A DNA stretch of 64,000 bases from Komagataeibacter melaceti (lineage in GTDB: Bacteria; Pseudomonadota; Alphaproteobacteria; Acetobacterales; Acetobacteraceae): NCBI RefSeq assembly GCF_003403295.1, contig NZ_QUWV01000070.1:24544-88543 (forward strand), given 5' to 3'. Position numbers and translations under genes: made by a program. Below are positions 28,109 to 36,574 of this stretch, one piece after another. The notes beneath the pieces are model-generated. The model saw only the letters and a list, made by a program, of their open reading frames with translations. It searched no databases and was not told where the DNA came from. Each line of letters begins with the position of its first letter. Positions within the stretch are counted from its first letter, which is position 1.

Positions 28109-28758
28109 AACGGCTCGCCACCGCCTGCCTGCCCGCCCTGTTTCTGGTCTGCCTGCCTGCCTGCGCGGGCGCGGTCGAATGGCTGGCCGCCCCCGCCATC
28201 TACCCGCCCGATACATGGCAGGGAAAATCGGTCGCCCAGATCCGGGTGCTGGACAAGCTCGATGCCCATGTCCAGACGCTGAGCGTGCCCGTGGGGCAGG
28301 ATGTGGCCTATAAAAGCCTGACGCTGCACGCGACATCGTGCCTGCAGCGCCCCCCGACCCTGCCAGCCGATGCAGCGTCGTGGCTGGATGTGCGCGACGC
28401 GCATGCGGGCATGGCCGGATTCCAGGGATGGATGGCGGTTGCGGAACCGGGAACAGGCGTTTTCCAGAACCCGCTTTATGATGTGCAACTGGTTGGCTGT
28501 AGTGGTGATAACGTAGCCCCCGTGCCGCCGCCGCTTGCCGTTGTTGCGGCACAGGCCCCGGCGGCACCCGGCGCCACCCCTGCCGAAACACCTGCCGCGC
28601 CCGCCGGTAACGCGGCGCCCGTTCCCACTGATGGCGCGCCGCAGCCGCTCTCCCCCATGCAGGCACCCGTGGTGGTGACGCCGCCCGCGTCCCCGCCTGC
28701 TTCATCCGCGCCCGCCGCCCCGGACAGCGGGGGGGCTGCCCCGCTGATGCTGCATTAG
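28105..28758 (+). CDS. DUF2155 periplasmic protein with proline/alanine-rich tail
   Basis: A 217-residue protein with a signal peptide (residues 1-23, cleavage after AGA). The DUF2155 core spans about 30-140: TWQGKSVAQIRVLDKLDAHVQTLSVPVG, LTLHATSCLQRPP, and GFQGWMAVAEPGTGVFQNPLYDVQLVGC, with two conserved cysteines likely in a disulfide. After residue 140 a long Pro/Ala-rich tail (PVPPPLAVVAAQAPAAPGATP and on) probably spans the periplasm or is disordered. The family is widespread in alphaproteobacteria and has no known function. Confidence 0.88.
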   Translation: MKRLATACLPALFLVCLPACAGAVEWLAAPAIYPPDTWQGKSVAQIRVLDKLDAHVQTLSVPVGQDVAYKSLTLHATSCLQRPPTLPADAASWLDVRDAHAGMAGFQGWMAVAEPGTGVFQNPLYDVQLVGCSGDNVAPVPPPLAVVAAQAPAAPGATPAETPAAPAGNAAPVPTDGAPQPLSPMQAPVVVTPPASPPASSAPAAPDSGGAAPLMLH

Positions 28759-28860
28759 AAATTAGAAAATAGTTTAATTTATATCGTATCAATGCGGGCC
28801 GCCATCCGGGCCGGTTCCGGGGTTGCTTATCCACCTGCTTTACCGGAGGCTAGAACCATC

Positions 28861-29616
28861 ATGAGCAAGATATCTTCCTTTCCTTCGCTCGATCGGCTGC
28901 CTCCGCCCGCCAGGGCGGCGTTCCTGCTGGATTTTGATGGTACGCTGGTCGATATCGCCCCCACGCCGGAATCCGTCGTCGTTGCACCCGGCCTGCTCGA
29001 TACGCTGCGGCGGCTGCGTGACAAATGTGGTGATGCGCTGGCTGTCATTTCCGGGCGTCCGATTGAACAGATCGACCATTTCCTTGGCGATGTGCCCTAT
29101 GCCGTGGCGGGGGAGCATGGCATCGCCATCCGGCATGCGCCGGGGCAGGCGATAGAACGCTCCGCTTTGCCGCCCGTGCCCGCCGCATGGTTCGAGCAGG
29201 CCGACAGGCTGGCGCAGGCCCATCCCGGCGTGCGGATCGAGCGTAAGAAGGCGGGTCTTGTCCTGCACTATCGCGGCGCGCCGGATGCCGGGCCGATGCT
29301 GGGCAGGATCGCGGATGAATGGGTGGCCACGACAGGTGGCGTGTTCCACGTGCAGGCCGCCAAGATGGCGTGGGAAATCCGCCCGGCGGGCGTGGACAAG
29401 GGGCATGCGGTGGAAGCCCTCATGCAGGCCGCGCCCTTTGCCGGGCGTGCGCCGGTTTTCGTGGGGGATGACGTGACCGATGAGGACGGCATCCGCATGG
29501 CGGTGCAACTGGGGGGTATCGGGCTGCGTATTCCGGTTGATTTTCCTGATCCCGCAACTTTCCGCGCCTGGCTTGCGCATCTTGCACAAGGGGGGAATGA
29601 CGCATGGGGCGGCTGA
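28861..29616 (+). CDS. otsB: Trehalose-6-phosphate phosphatase
   Basis: A 251-residue HAD-superfamily phosphatase that turns trehalose 6-phosphate into trehalose. The nucleophile motif DFDGTLVDI is at about 24-32, the conserved SGRPIEQIDHFL near 62, and the motif IV GDDVTDEDG near 202. The start at 28861 fits the family; an in-frame upstream start adds 23 residues without support. It overlaps the otsA start by 13 bases, so the pair is co-translated. Confidence 0.95.
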   Translation: MSKISSFPSLDRLPPPARAAFLLDFDGTLVDIAPTPESVVVAPGLLDTLRRLRDKCGDALAVISGRPIEQIDHFLGDVPYAVAGEHGIAIRHAPGQAIERSALPPVPAAWFEQADRLAQAHPGVRIERKKAGLVLHYRGAPDAGPMLGRIADEWVATTGGVFHVQAAKMAWEIRPAGVDKGHAVEALMQAAPFAGRAPVFVGDDVTDEDGIRMAVQLGGIGLRIPVDFPDPATFRAWLAHLAQGGNDAWGG

Positions 29617-30956
29617 TTATCGTTTCAAACCGTGTGCCTTCCCCGCGTGAGCGCAGCCAGCCCGCCGGTGGTCTGGCCGTCGGCTTGAAGGACGCCCTGC
29701 GGGAAGGTGAATCACTCTGGTTCGGCTGGTCGGGCAAGCAGGTGCAGCTTCATGGTGGCGACCCGGTGCCACGGCTGGACCGCGTTGATAACGTGACCTA
29801 TGCCACCATTGATCTCACGCCCCAGCAGTACGAGGGGTTCTACCAGAATTTTTCCAACGGCATCCTGTGGCCGCTGTTTCACTACCGTGTCGGGCTGATG
29901 AACTATTCCCGCACGGACTGGGAAACCTATCTTGCGGTCAACGCCATGTTCGCCCGCACGCTCCTGCCCCTGCTGCGCCCCGATGATGTGATCTGGGTGC
30001 ATGATTACCACCTGTTCCCGCTGGGTCAGGCGTTGCGTGACCTTGGCGTGCGGTGCCGGATCGGTTTCTTCCTGCACATTCCCTTCCCGCCATGGAGCCT
30101 CGTGCGCGCGCTGCCGGGGGCGGACCTGCTGCTGGAGGATATGCAGAGCTATGACCTCGTTGGCGTACAGACCGCCGAGGACGCCGAGAACCTGAATCAG
30201 GCGCTGCGGGTGAACGGCCTGCCTGAACGCGGGCAGGCGTTCCCCATCGGGATCGACCCCGATGAATTCCGCGCACAGGCGGAAAAAAGCATGAAAGGCC
30301 CGGAGGTGGCGCGGCTGGAGGGCAGCCTGCGTGGGGCGAGCCTGGTGCTGGGCGTGGACCGGCTGGACTATTCCAAGGGGCTGCCGGAGCGCTTTCGTGG
30401 GTATGAGGCGTTTCTGGCGCGTTACCCCGAACATCGTGGCAAGGTAACCTTCCTGCAGGTCGCCCCCATCTCGCGCGGGAGCGTGGAGGAATACCGCCAG
30501 CTCCGCCGCCAGCTTGATGAACTGACCGGCCGGATCAACGGGGCCTATTCCGAATTCGACTGGACGCCGATCCGCTACATCACCCGCCCGCTCCCGCGGG
30601 AGGTGCTGGCCGGGTTCTACCGCCGGTCGGAAGCGGCCCTGATCACTCCGCTGCGCGACGGGATGAACCTTGTGGCCAAGGAATATGTGGCAGCGCAGGA
30701 CCCGGCCAATCCGGGCGTGCTGATCCTGTCGCATTTCGCGGGGGCGGCACCGGAGATGGAAGAGGGGATTCTGGTCAATCCCTATGACCCGGACGAGATT
30801 GCCGATGCGCTCCACGCCGCCCTGACCATGGGGCTGGCGGAGCGGCGCACACGCTGGCAGGCGCTGGAGCGTGAGGTCAGCCGCACCACGGCCATAAGCT
30901 GGGCGGCCGACTTCATGCGCGCGCTTGAGGCCGCACCCGCCGCCTGCCGGACATAG
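29604..30956 (+). CDS. otsA: Trehalose-6-phosphate synthase
   Basis: A 450-residue GT20 glycosyltransferase joining UDP-glucose and glucose 6-phosphate. It shows the N-terminal MGRLIIVSNRVPSP, WVHDYHLFPLG, IGFFLHIPFPP, DRLDYSKGLPER and RDGMNLVAKEYVAAQ, all family signatures. With otsB this gives osmotic and desiccation protection through trehalose. No regulator is linked. The next gene, dsbB, starts 6 bases after the stop but is functionally unrelated. Confidence 0.97.
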   Translation: MGRLIIVSNRVPSPRERSQPAGGLAVGLKDALREGESLWFGWSGKQVQLHGGDPVPRLDRVDNVTYATIDLTPQQYEGFYQNFSNGILWPLFHYRVGLMNYSRTDWETYLAVNAMFARTLLPLLRPDDVIWVHDYHLFPLGQALRDLGVRCRIGFFLHIPFPPWSLVRALPGADLLLEDMQSYDLVGVQTAEDAENLNQALRVNGLPERGQAFPIGIDPDEFRAQAEKSMKGPEVARLEGSLRGASLVLGVDRLDYSKGLPERFRGYEAFLARYPEHRGKVTFLQVAPISRGSVEEYRQLRRQLDELTGRINGAYSEFDWTPIRYITRPLPREVLAGFYRRSEAALITPLRDGMNLVAKEYVAAQDPANPGVLILSHFAGAAPEMEEGILVNPYDPDEIADALHAALTMGLAERRTRWQALEREVSRTTAISWAADFMRALEAAPAACRT

Positions 30957-30962
30957 TCTGCC

Positions 30963-31475
30963 ATGCGTGCGCTTGGTCTGCTTATGGTGGTGGCAGGCTG
31001 CGCCGCGCTGGGCGTGGCGTGGTGGAGTGAGCATATGCTGGGCATCGTGCCATGCGGGCTGTGCCTGCTGGAACGCTGGCCCTATCGCATCATGATCGGG
31101 CTTGGCCTTGGCATACTGGCGCTGCCCGATGCCATGGGGCGGTTCCTGTCATGGCTGTGCGTCATCGCCCTGCTGTCGAGCGTGGTGCTGTCGGGCGTGC
31201 ATGTGGGGGTGGAGCAGGGATGGTGGCGTAGCCCGCTGTCGGAATGTCGGGCGCCCGTTTTCCATGGCGGCAGCATTTCCGAGCGTCTGGCCGCCATGCC
31301 GCGCCACGCGGCCAAGCCGTGCGACGCGGCAACGTATCTGGTACCCGGCCTGCCGCTATCCATGGCGGCGATGAACGGACTCTATGCCCTGTTGCTGATC
31401 GTGCCTGTGCGCCGGGGGCTGAAGGTCAGGGTCAGGGCAAGGTTCCGCGGCCGCGGCCAAAAAACAATCCAATGA
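30963..31475 (+). CDS. dsbB: Disulfide bond formation protein B
   Basis: A 170-residue inner-membrane protein with four hydrophobic segments, close to the family length. The first active CxxC is CGLCLLERWPYR (C31, C34). A second cysteine pair (ECRAPVF and KPCDAATY, about 94 and 120) completes the family pattern. It reoxidises periplasmic DsbA using ubiquinone. The C-terminus (KVRVRARFRGRGQK) is basic. The last 44 bases overlap, on the opposite strand, the DUF1328 gene. Confidence 0.9.
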   Translation: MRALGLLMVVAGCAALGVAWWSEHMLGIVPCGLCLLERWPYRIMIGLGLGILALPDAMGRFLSWLCVIALLSSVVLSGVHVGVEQGWWRSPLSECRAPVFHGGSISERLAAMPRHAAKPCDAATYLVPGLPLSMAAMNGLYALLLIVPVRRGLKVRVRARFRGRGQKTIQ

Positions 31476-31608
31476 TGAACAGGACGATGAAGACAAAGAA
31501 AAGGATCTTGCCGAAATAGGCAAAGGTGTCAGAAATGCCGCCGAAGCCAAAAACCGCGGCGATCAGGGCCAGGACAAGGAATGTGATGGTCCAGCGTAAC
31601 AGGTCCAT
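31432..31608 (-). CDS. DUF1328-family small membrane protein
   Basis: A 58-residue protein read on the minus strand: it starts MDLLRWTITFLVLALIAAVF and ends in GRGRGTLP. Two hydrophobic segments (about 7-20 and 36-50) surround GFGGISDTFAYFGKI, the hallmark of the DUF1328/YtjA family of small inner-membrane proteins of unknown function, often linked with stress. It overlaps the last 44 bases of dsbB convergently. GGAACCGG lies a few bases before the ATG. Confidence 0.9.
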   Translation of the reverse strand: MDLLRWTITFLVLALIAAVFGFGGISDTFAYFGKILFFVFIVLFIIGLFFGRGRGTLP

Positions 31609-31734
31609 GATCCGGTTCCTTCCGATCGTTGTTGTGACAGGCGCGGGATTGACATCCGCCCTATAACAATGCGCCAGAAAGCAGCCGGTTCATCGGCGCA
31701 GGTGATTTTGGCCAGACCGGGCGGGAGGCAAGGC

Positions 31735-33795
31735 ATGACAGCAGGCAGTGGCACAACCGGATTTCATGGGCTGTACCAACACGGATTCGCCCGTGTGGCG
31801 GCCTGCACGCTGCCCGTGGCGATGGCCGACCCGATGGAAAACGCCCGGCGCACGCATGAGAGCATCCGCGCATGCCATGATGACGGCGCGGTGGTGGCCG
31901 TCTTCCCTGAACTCGGGCTGTCCGGCTACGCGATCGAGGACCTGCGCCAGCAGGACGTGCTGCTTGAGCGGGTGCATGATGCGCTCGGCTGGCTTGCGCG
32001 CCAGACGGCGGGCCTGCTGCCGCTGGTGCTGGTGGGCGCGCCGCTGGTGCATGGAAATGCGCTGTACAACTGCGCCATCGCCCTGCATGACGGGCGGATA
32101 CTGGGTGTCATCCCCAAATCCTACCTGCCCAATTACCGCGAGTTCTATGAGGCACGACAGTTCACGGCCGGGGCCGGGCTGCGTGGCGCGCATATCGGCA
32201 TAGGCGGCCAGGACGTGCCCTTCGGCACCGACCTGCTGTTCCATGCCAGTGGTGTTGCGGGGCTGGTGGTCGCCGCCGAGATCTGTGAGGACATGTGGGT
32301 GCCCCAGCCGCCGGGCATAGAGGCGGCACTTGCCGGGGCCACGGTCATTGCCAACCTTTCCGCCAGCAACATCACGGTTGGCAAGGCGCGCACCCGCACG
32401 CTGCTGTGCCAGTCCCATTCGGCACGGTGTATCTGCGCCTATCTGTACGCGGCGGCGGGGGAAGGCGAATCCACCACCGATGTCGCGTGGGACGGGCAGG
32501 CCTCGATTTTTGAAAATGGTGCGACGCTGGCGGAAAGCACGCGTTTTCCCACCGGCCCGGTATCGGTCATGGCCGATATCGACCTGGACCTGCTGCGTCA
32601 GGAACGCCTGCGCATGGGCACCTTCGCCAACAATCGCGCCCATGCTGCAGCACGGGAATGGCGCAGCATCCCGTTTCAGGTCACGCCGCCTGCCGCAAAT
32701 ATCGGCCTGCGCCGCGCCATTCCCCGTTTTCCGTTCGTGCCCAGTGACCCGGCGCTGCTCGATCAGGACTGTTACGAGGCCTTTACCATACAGGTCACGG
32801 CGCTGAAGCGGCGGCTGGTGGCGTCGGGGGCAAAAACCATGGTGATCGGGGTATCGGGGGGGCTGGATTCCACCCATGCCCTGCTGGTCGCCGCGCGCGC
32901 GGCGGATGAAAGCGGGCTGGGGCGGCAGGCCGTGCTGGGCTACACCATGCCCGGTTTCGGCACCAGCAGCGACACCCATGGCAATGCCCATGAACTCATG
33001 GCCGCCCTTGGCATACAGGCCCATGAAATTGACATACGCCCTACCGCCCGGCTGATGCTGGAGCAGATGGGCCACCCCTTCGGCCGGGGGGAGGCGGTGT
33101 ATGATGTCACGTTTGAAAACGTGCAGGCGGGCCTGCGCACCGATTACCTGTTCCGCCTGGCCAACCAGTCCGGCGGGATCGTGATTGGCACGGGCGACCT
33201 GTCCGAACTGGCGCTGGGGTGGTGCACCTATGGCGTGGGTGACCAGATGGCGCATTACAATGTCAATTCCGGCCTCCCCAAAACCCTGATCCAGCACCTG
33301 ATCCGCTGGGTCATGGCCAACGGGCAGGAAAAGGCGCGGACCTGCACGGTGCTGGAGGCGATCCTTGCCACCGAAATCTCGCCCGAACTGGTGCCTGCCA
33401 CGGCAGGGCAGGAAGTGCAGAGTACCGAGGCCATGATCGGCCCCTATGCCCTGCAAGATTTTACCCTGTTCCATGTGCTGCGCTACGGCTTCCGCCCGTC
33501 AAAGATCGCGTTCATGGCGCTGCATGCATGGGGTGATGCGCAGCGCGGGCAGTGGCCGCCGGGTTTCCCGCAGCAGGGCAGGCGGGCTTATACGCTGGGT
33601 GAGATCCGTCACTGGCTGGCGGTCTTCCTCCGGCGGTTTTTCGGGTTCAGCCAGTTCAAGCGCTCCGCCATGCCCAACGGGCCGAAGGTCGTGGCGGGTG
33701 GCGCGCTGTCACCGCGTGGCGACTGGCGCGCGCCGTCGGATGGAAATGCACGTATCTGGCTGGAAGAACTCGAAATGCGTGTGCCCCTGAACTGA
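31735..33795 (+). CDS. nadE: Glutamine-dependent NAD(+) synthetase
   Basis: A 686-residue two-domain enzyme converting nicotinate adenine dinucleotide to NAD. The N-terminal nitrilase-type glutaminase domain carries Glu in FPELGLSGYA, Lys in PKSYLPNYREFYE and the nucleophile Cys in AAEICEDMWVP. The C-terminal ATP-binding synthetase domain holds SGGLDSTHALL. The start at 31735 has GGGAGG just upstream and gives the normal N-terminus; an in-frame ATG 66 bases up is less likely. The window also holds nadD at 57200-57847, the preceding step. Confidence 0.95.
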   Translation: MTAGSGTTGFHGLYQHGFARVAACTLPVAMADPMENARRTHESIRACHDDGAVVAVFPELGLSGYAIEDLRQQDVLLERVHDALGWLARQTAGLLPLVLVGAPLVHGNALYNCAIALHDGRILGVIPKSYLPNYREFYEARQFTAGAGLRGAHIGIGGQDVPFGTDLLFHASGVAGLVVAAEICEDMWVPQPPGIEAALAGATVIANLSASNITVGKARTRTLLCQSHSARCICAYLYAAAGEGESTTDVAWDGQASIFENGATLAESTRFPTGPVSVMADIDLDLLRQERLRMGTFANNRAHAAAREWRSIPFQVTPPAANIGLRRAIPRFPFVPSDPALLDQDCYEAFTIQVTALKRRLVASGAKTMVIGVSGGLDSTHALLVAARAADESGLGRQAVLGYTMPGFGTSSDTHGNAHELMAALGIQAHEIDIRPTARLMLEQMGHPFGRGEAVYDVTFENVQAGLRTDYLFRLANQSGGIVIGTGDLSELALGWCTYGVGDQMAHYNVNSGLPKTLIQHLIRWVMANGQEKARTCTVLEAILATEISPELVPATAGQEVQSTEAMIGPYALQDFTLFHVLRYGFRPSKIAFMALHAWGDAQRGQWPPGFPQQGRRAYTLGEIRHWLAVFLRRFFGFSQFKRSAMPNGPKVVAGGALSPRGDWRAPSDGNARIWLEELEMRVPLN

Positions 33796-33936
33796 TTCCG
33801 ACTTTTTTAATAAATACAGTACAAAATCGGTCCTGAATGATGCTTCTTCCGGTTTCCCACAGGGAACGGATGGCGGGTCATCGGTGGCACGGTCGTACGG
33901 ATATGGCCTGCTTCCGTAGGAAAAGGAACGGAATGT

Positions 33937-35373
33937 ATGGGGTACGTGACCGTAACCGGGGCCACCGGGCTTACGCTGGGCATTAACCAGGACAGCAGCC
34001 AGATCATACAGGGTCTGCAGCAGGCCGGTGAGCAGGCTGCCCTGCAGGTGCTTTCCAACGTCATGGACGTAAGCGACGCCAGCATGCGGGTCGATGCGGT
34101 ATCCGTGGCGGGGGGCGTGACATCCGATGCGGAAGCCGCCCGTGTTGCTGGTGTGGCAATGATTGATGGCGCCCTGCGCACGGCTGCTGGCGCGGATGGG
34201 GTGCAGGAGATCACGGGTGGCGGGACTTTCACCACGCAGGGCGGCGTATCGGCCATTGATATCGGCAGTACTACGTCAACGCCGCTGAACCAGGGCATCT
34301 CGCTCAATGGCGGGGACAGGGCCGTCAATATTATGGATGGCAACCTTGGCACGGTGGAGTTCAATGCCGGTTCGGGCGATGTGAATTATTATGCCGCTGG
34401 CGGCAACACGGTTTTTGTCAGTGGTACGGGAAATGACCTCGTCCACACCATGGGCGGGTCGGACACGGTTTACGGTTATGCGGGCACGCCCACGGTCAGC
34501 GGGGACTGGACCACGCCCGGCGCCACGGCATCCGCCTTCAATGGTGGTGGTTCGTCCATAGAGGTCATTGATGGTGTTGTGGTCAGCAATGAGAGTAACG
34601 ACACCATAACAACCTATGACGATGGTGGTTTTTTTGAAGGTGAATACACAAAGCAGACCATAAATACGGTACAGGGTGGCCAGAACGATGTCATTTCCGG
34701 CCATGGCAGGCTGAGTGTGGATTCGGTCAGTGACAGTTCCATCACGGCCGATGGCGCGCTGTCCGTAAGTGGTGGCAGCAACGATACGATTTCCGCCAGC
34801 ATGTCCACGCAGGTTGACGGGCTGGACAGCAGCGTCATTCAGGTCAGCGTGCCCGGCACACTTACATTCATTGGCGGCAGTAACGGTGTGTCCGATACAG
34901 TCAGCGGCACCAACGCCACCATATTCGGCACCGCCGGGCTGGACCTTGCGGCGCATGGCAGCGGTAGCATGACCTTCCATGCGGGTAGCGGCAATGAAAC
35001 CCTTGATGGTGGCCTGTCAGGCGGCACGCTGCGGCTGATCGCCGGTAGCGGCAATGATACGCTGATCGGCGGGAACGGTCAGGCCATGCTTCAGGCCGGA
35101 TCGGGCAATGACGTGCTTACGGCGGGGCATGCCGGCACGGAATTCGATTTTATCAAGGGGCAGGCGGGCGGCACCGACATCATTCAGGATTTTGCCGGTG
35201 CGTCCGGCAATGTCATAAAACTGTCCGGTTACGATACGACTCCGGCATCCATCCAGTCCATGCTCGACCACGCCACCATTGCGGGTGGCAGCACGACCAT
35301 CAGCCTTGAGGACAGCACGCGGCTTACCTTTGTTGGCGTGACGGACCTGAAGGCCCAGAATTTCAAGGTCTGA
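33937..35373 (+). CDS. RTX-like beta-repeat protein, probably secreted
   Basis: A 478-residue protein rich in Gly, Ser, Thr and Asp, with almost no Cys or Lys. The C-terminal half has degenerate nonapeptide calcium-binding repeats: GSGNETLDGG, GSGNDTLIGGNGQ, GSGNDVLTAGHAG (about 350-400), and a similar GTGNDLVHTMGGSDTVYG near 165-180. The tail FIKGQAGGTDIIQDF...VIKLSGYD resembles C-terminal type I secretion signals. It has no N-terminal signal peptide, as expected for type I export, but no ABC/MFP/TolC genes are nearby. AGGAACGGA precedes the start. Possible adhesin or biofilm matrix protein. Confidence 0.75.
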   Translation: MGYVTVTGATGLTLGINQDSSQIIQGLQQAGEQAALQVLSNVMDVSDASMRVDAVSVAGGVTSDAEAARVAGVAMIDGALRTAAGADGVQEITGGGTFTTQGGVSAIDIGSTTSTPLNQGISLNGGDRAVNIMDGNLGTVEFNAGSGDVNYYAAGGNTVFVSGTGNDLVHTMGGSDTVYGYAGTPTVSGDWTTPGATASAFNGGGSSIEVIDGVVVSNESNDTITTYDDGGFFEGEYTKQTINTVQGGQNDVISGHGRLSVDSVSDSSITADGALSVSGGSNDTISASMSTQVDGLDSSVIQVSVPGTLTFIGGSNGVSDTVSGTNATIFGTAGLDLAAHGSGSMTFHAGSGNETLDGGLSGGTLRLIAGSGNDTLIGGNGQAMLQAGSGNDVLTAGHAGTEFDFIKGQAGGTDIIQDFAGASGNVIKLSGYDTTPASIQSMLDHATIAGGSTTISLEDSTRLTFVGVTDLKAQNFKV

Positions 35374-35408
35374 CCGGGGAATATTGTCTCCCGGTGTCAT
35401 GATTTTCC
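35373..35408 (+). terminator. Weak terminator after the RTX-like gene
   Basis: A short ACCGGG...CCCGGT hairpin begins at the stop codon and is followed by GATTTT. The stem is short and the T run interrupted, so support is modest. Confidence 0.35.
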
Positions 35409-35466
35409 GTTGAATAACGATACGGAAACGATATAAATTACCCATTACCTGACACGGTGCCAGTGT

Positions 35467-35490
35467 ATTCCTTCCTTTTATGGAAGGAAT
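35467..35490. repeat. Perfect inverted repeat, operator- or terminator-like
   Basis: ATTCCTTCC and GGAAGGAAT (9-bp arms, 6-base TTTTAT loop) form a perfect palindrome about 180 bases upstream of the HU gene. With no T run after it, it could be a second terminator for the repeat-protein gene or a binding site for a regulator. Confidence 0.5.
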
Positions 35491-35672
35491 CCGCTTCTTG
35501 CTGATCAGATCAATATGAATTTACATGTGATAACAAAAAATTGCTGGCCTAACATCCCCCGGCAGGTTACAAGCCGCGACCGTCCAGCCGGGTGGATGAT
35601 GATGGTCCCGACCGAGACGGGATCAGGTCAGGACAGAATTCATTTTTAGCCAGAGAGGAGCAGGCTGTTCCG

Positions 35673-35942
35673 ATGAGCAAGGCCTTTATTGCCGCTGTCA
35701 TACAGGATTCAATCGATTGCACGGGCGTTGCGGCCAATCAGGCAGCGTCTGACCTGATTGCGGCGATTGTCAAGGAACTCAAGCGCGAGGGTGGCTTCAC
35801 CCTGCCGTCATTCGGAACATTCACTGTCAAGAAAACCAAGGCCCGCAAGGCGCTTAACCCCCGCACGGGTGAGCCGGTCAAGGTCAAGGCGGGCAAGACC
35901 GTACGCTTCAAGGCCAGCCCGAACCTGAAAAAAGCCGTCTGA
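35673..35942 (+). CDS. HU-family DNA-binding protein
   Basis: An 89-residue nucleoid-associated protein with the usual HU layout: an N-terminal helical dimer domain and the beta-arm GFTLPSFGTFTVKKTKARKALNPRTGEPVKVKAGKTVRFKASPNLKKAV. The arm shows the NPRTGE DNA-intercalating turn. AGAGAGG lies 14 bases before the ATG; the in-frame start 81 bases up is rejected because it adds a non-HU stretch. It may be HU-alpha or HU-beta, which sequence alone does not decide. It is a single gene. Confidence 0.93.
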   Translation: MSKAFIAAVIQDSIDCTGVAANQAASDLIAAIVKELKREGGFTLPSFGTFTVKKTKARKALNPRTGEPVKVKAGKTVRFKASPNLKKAV

Positions 35943-35989
35943 TAAAGGCGGCTCTGCCATTTCGGTCAAGAAATGGCAGGCCGTCCCGA

Positions 35990-36574
35990 TCAGGTAAACC
36001 AGACGGAAAGTGAGCGCACGCCCTGTGCGCCACGGATCAGCACGCCCTGAATATCCGCCGTGGCGGAGGGGCCGCTCATCAGCACGCCATAACGCGCGGA
36101 CTTGAATTCCGGGCGCGTCTGGTAGGTGGTGTGCATGTTGGCAGTCAGTTCCCCGGTCGAGAGCAGCACCACGATATGCTGCGCCAGATGCGCAAAGGAA
36201 TTGATGGGAAGCTGGGCTTCGCTCAGGAAGATCGATCCCATTTCCGCAATGCCGAACGCCGCGCGCACCACGGCCACATCCACCGTCGCGGCGTCCTGCG
36301 GGGTCTTGATGCGCTCCACCGGCAGTGTGCCCTTGGCTTCGGGCACGTTGGAGCAGATGACCTTTGCATCCGGGTGGCGGCGCAGGATCGCCTGGTCCAG
36401 TGTTTCGCCCTCCACCGGCTCCAGCACGTCACCGCCCAGTATTTTCAGGTTGGTGATGAAGCGCTCCCGGCTTGCATCCAGATCCCCCAGTGTCGCGACG
36501 GGGGGCAGGGGGTGGTTCTGCGGTGTGGGGCGGTTGGCCCGCAGGGCCTGCAGTATGGTGTCGCGTGCGCTCAT
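35990..36574 (-). CDS. lutC: Lactate utilization protein C (LUD domain)
   Basis: A 194-residue LUD-domain protein, the third component of the LutABC L-lactate dehydrogenase complex. Visible are VDVAVVRAAFGIAEMGSIFLSE (about 113-134), ALAQHIVVLLSTGE-like LAQHIVVLLSTGELTANMHTTY and GPSATADIQGVLIRGAQGVRSLSVWF. The start at 36574 overlaps the lutB stop (ATGA), so it is translationally coupled, and other starts would add 35 residues. It is the last gene of the operon. Confidence 0.88.
   Translation of the reverse strand: MSARDTILQALRANRPTPQNHPLPPVATLGDLDASRERFITNLKILGGDVLEPVEGETLDQAILRRHPDAKVICSNVPEAKGTLPVERIKTPQDAATVDVAVVRAAFGIAEMGSIFLSEAQLPINSFAHLAQHIVVLLSTGELTANMHTTYQTRPEFKSARYGVLMSGPSATADIQGVLIRGAQGVRSLSVWFT

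Noticed and set aside
31690..33474. A 594-codon antisense frame across nadE
   Set aside because: Its translation has no domain or signal, and nadE on the other strand carries all catalytic motifs.
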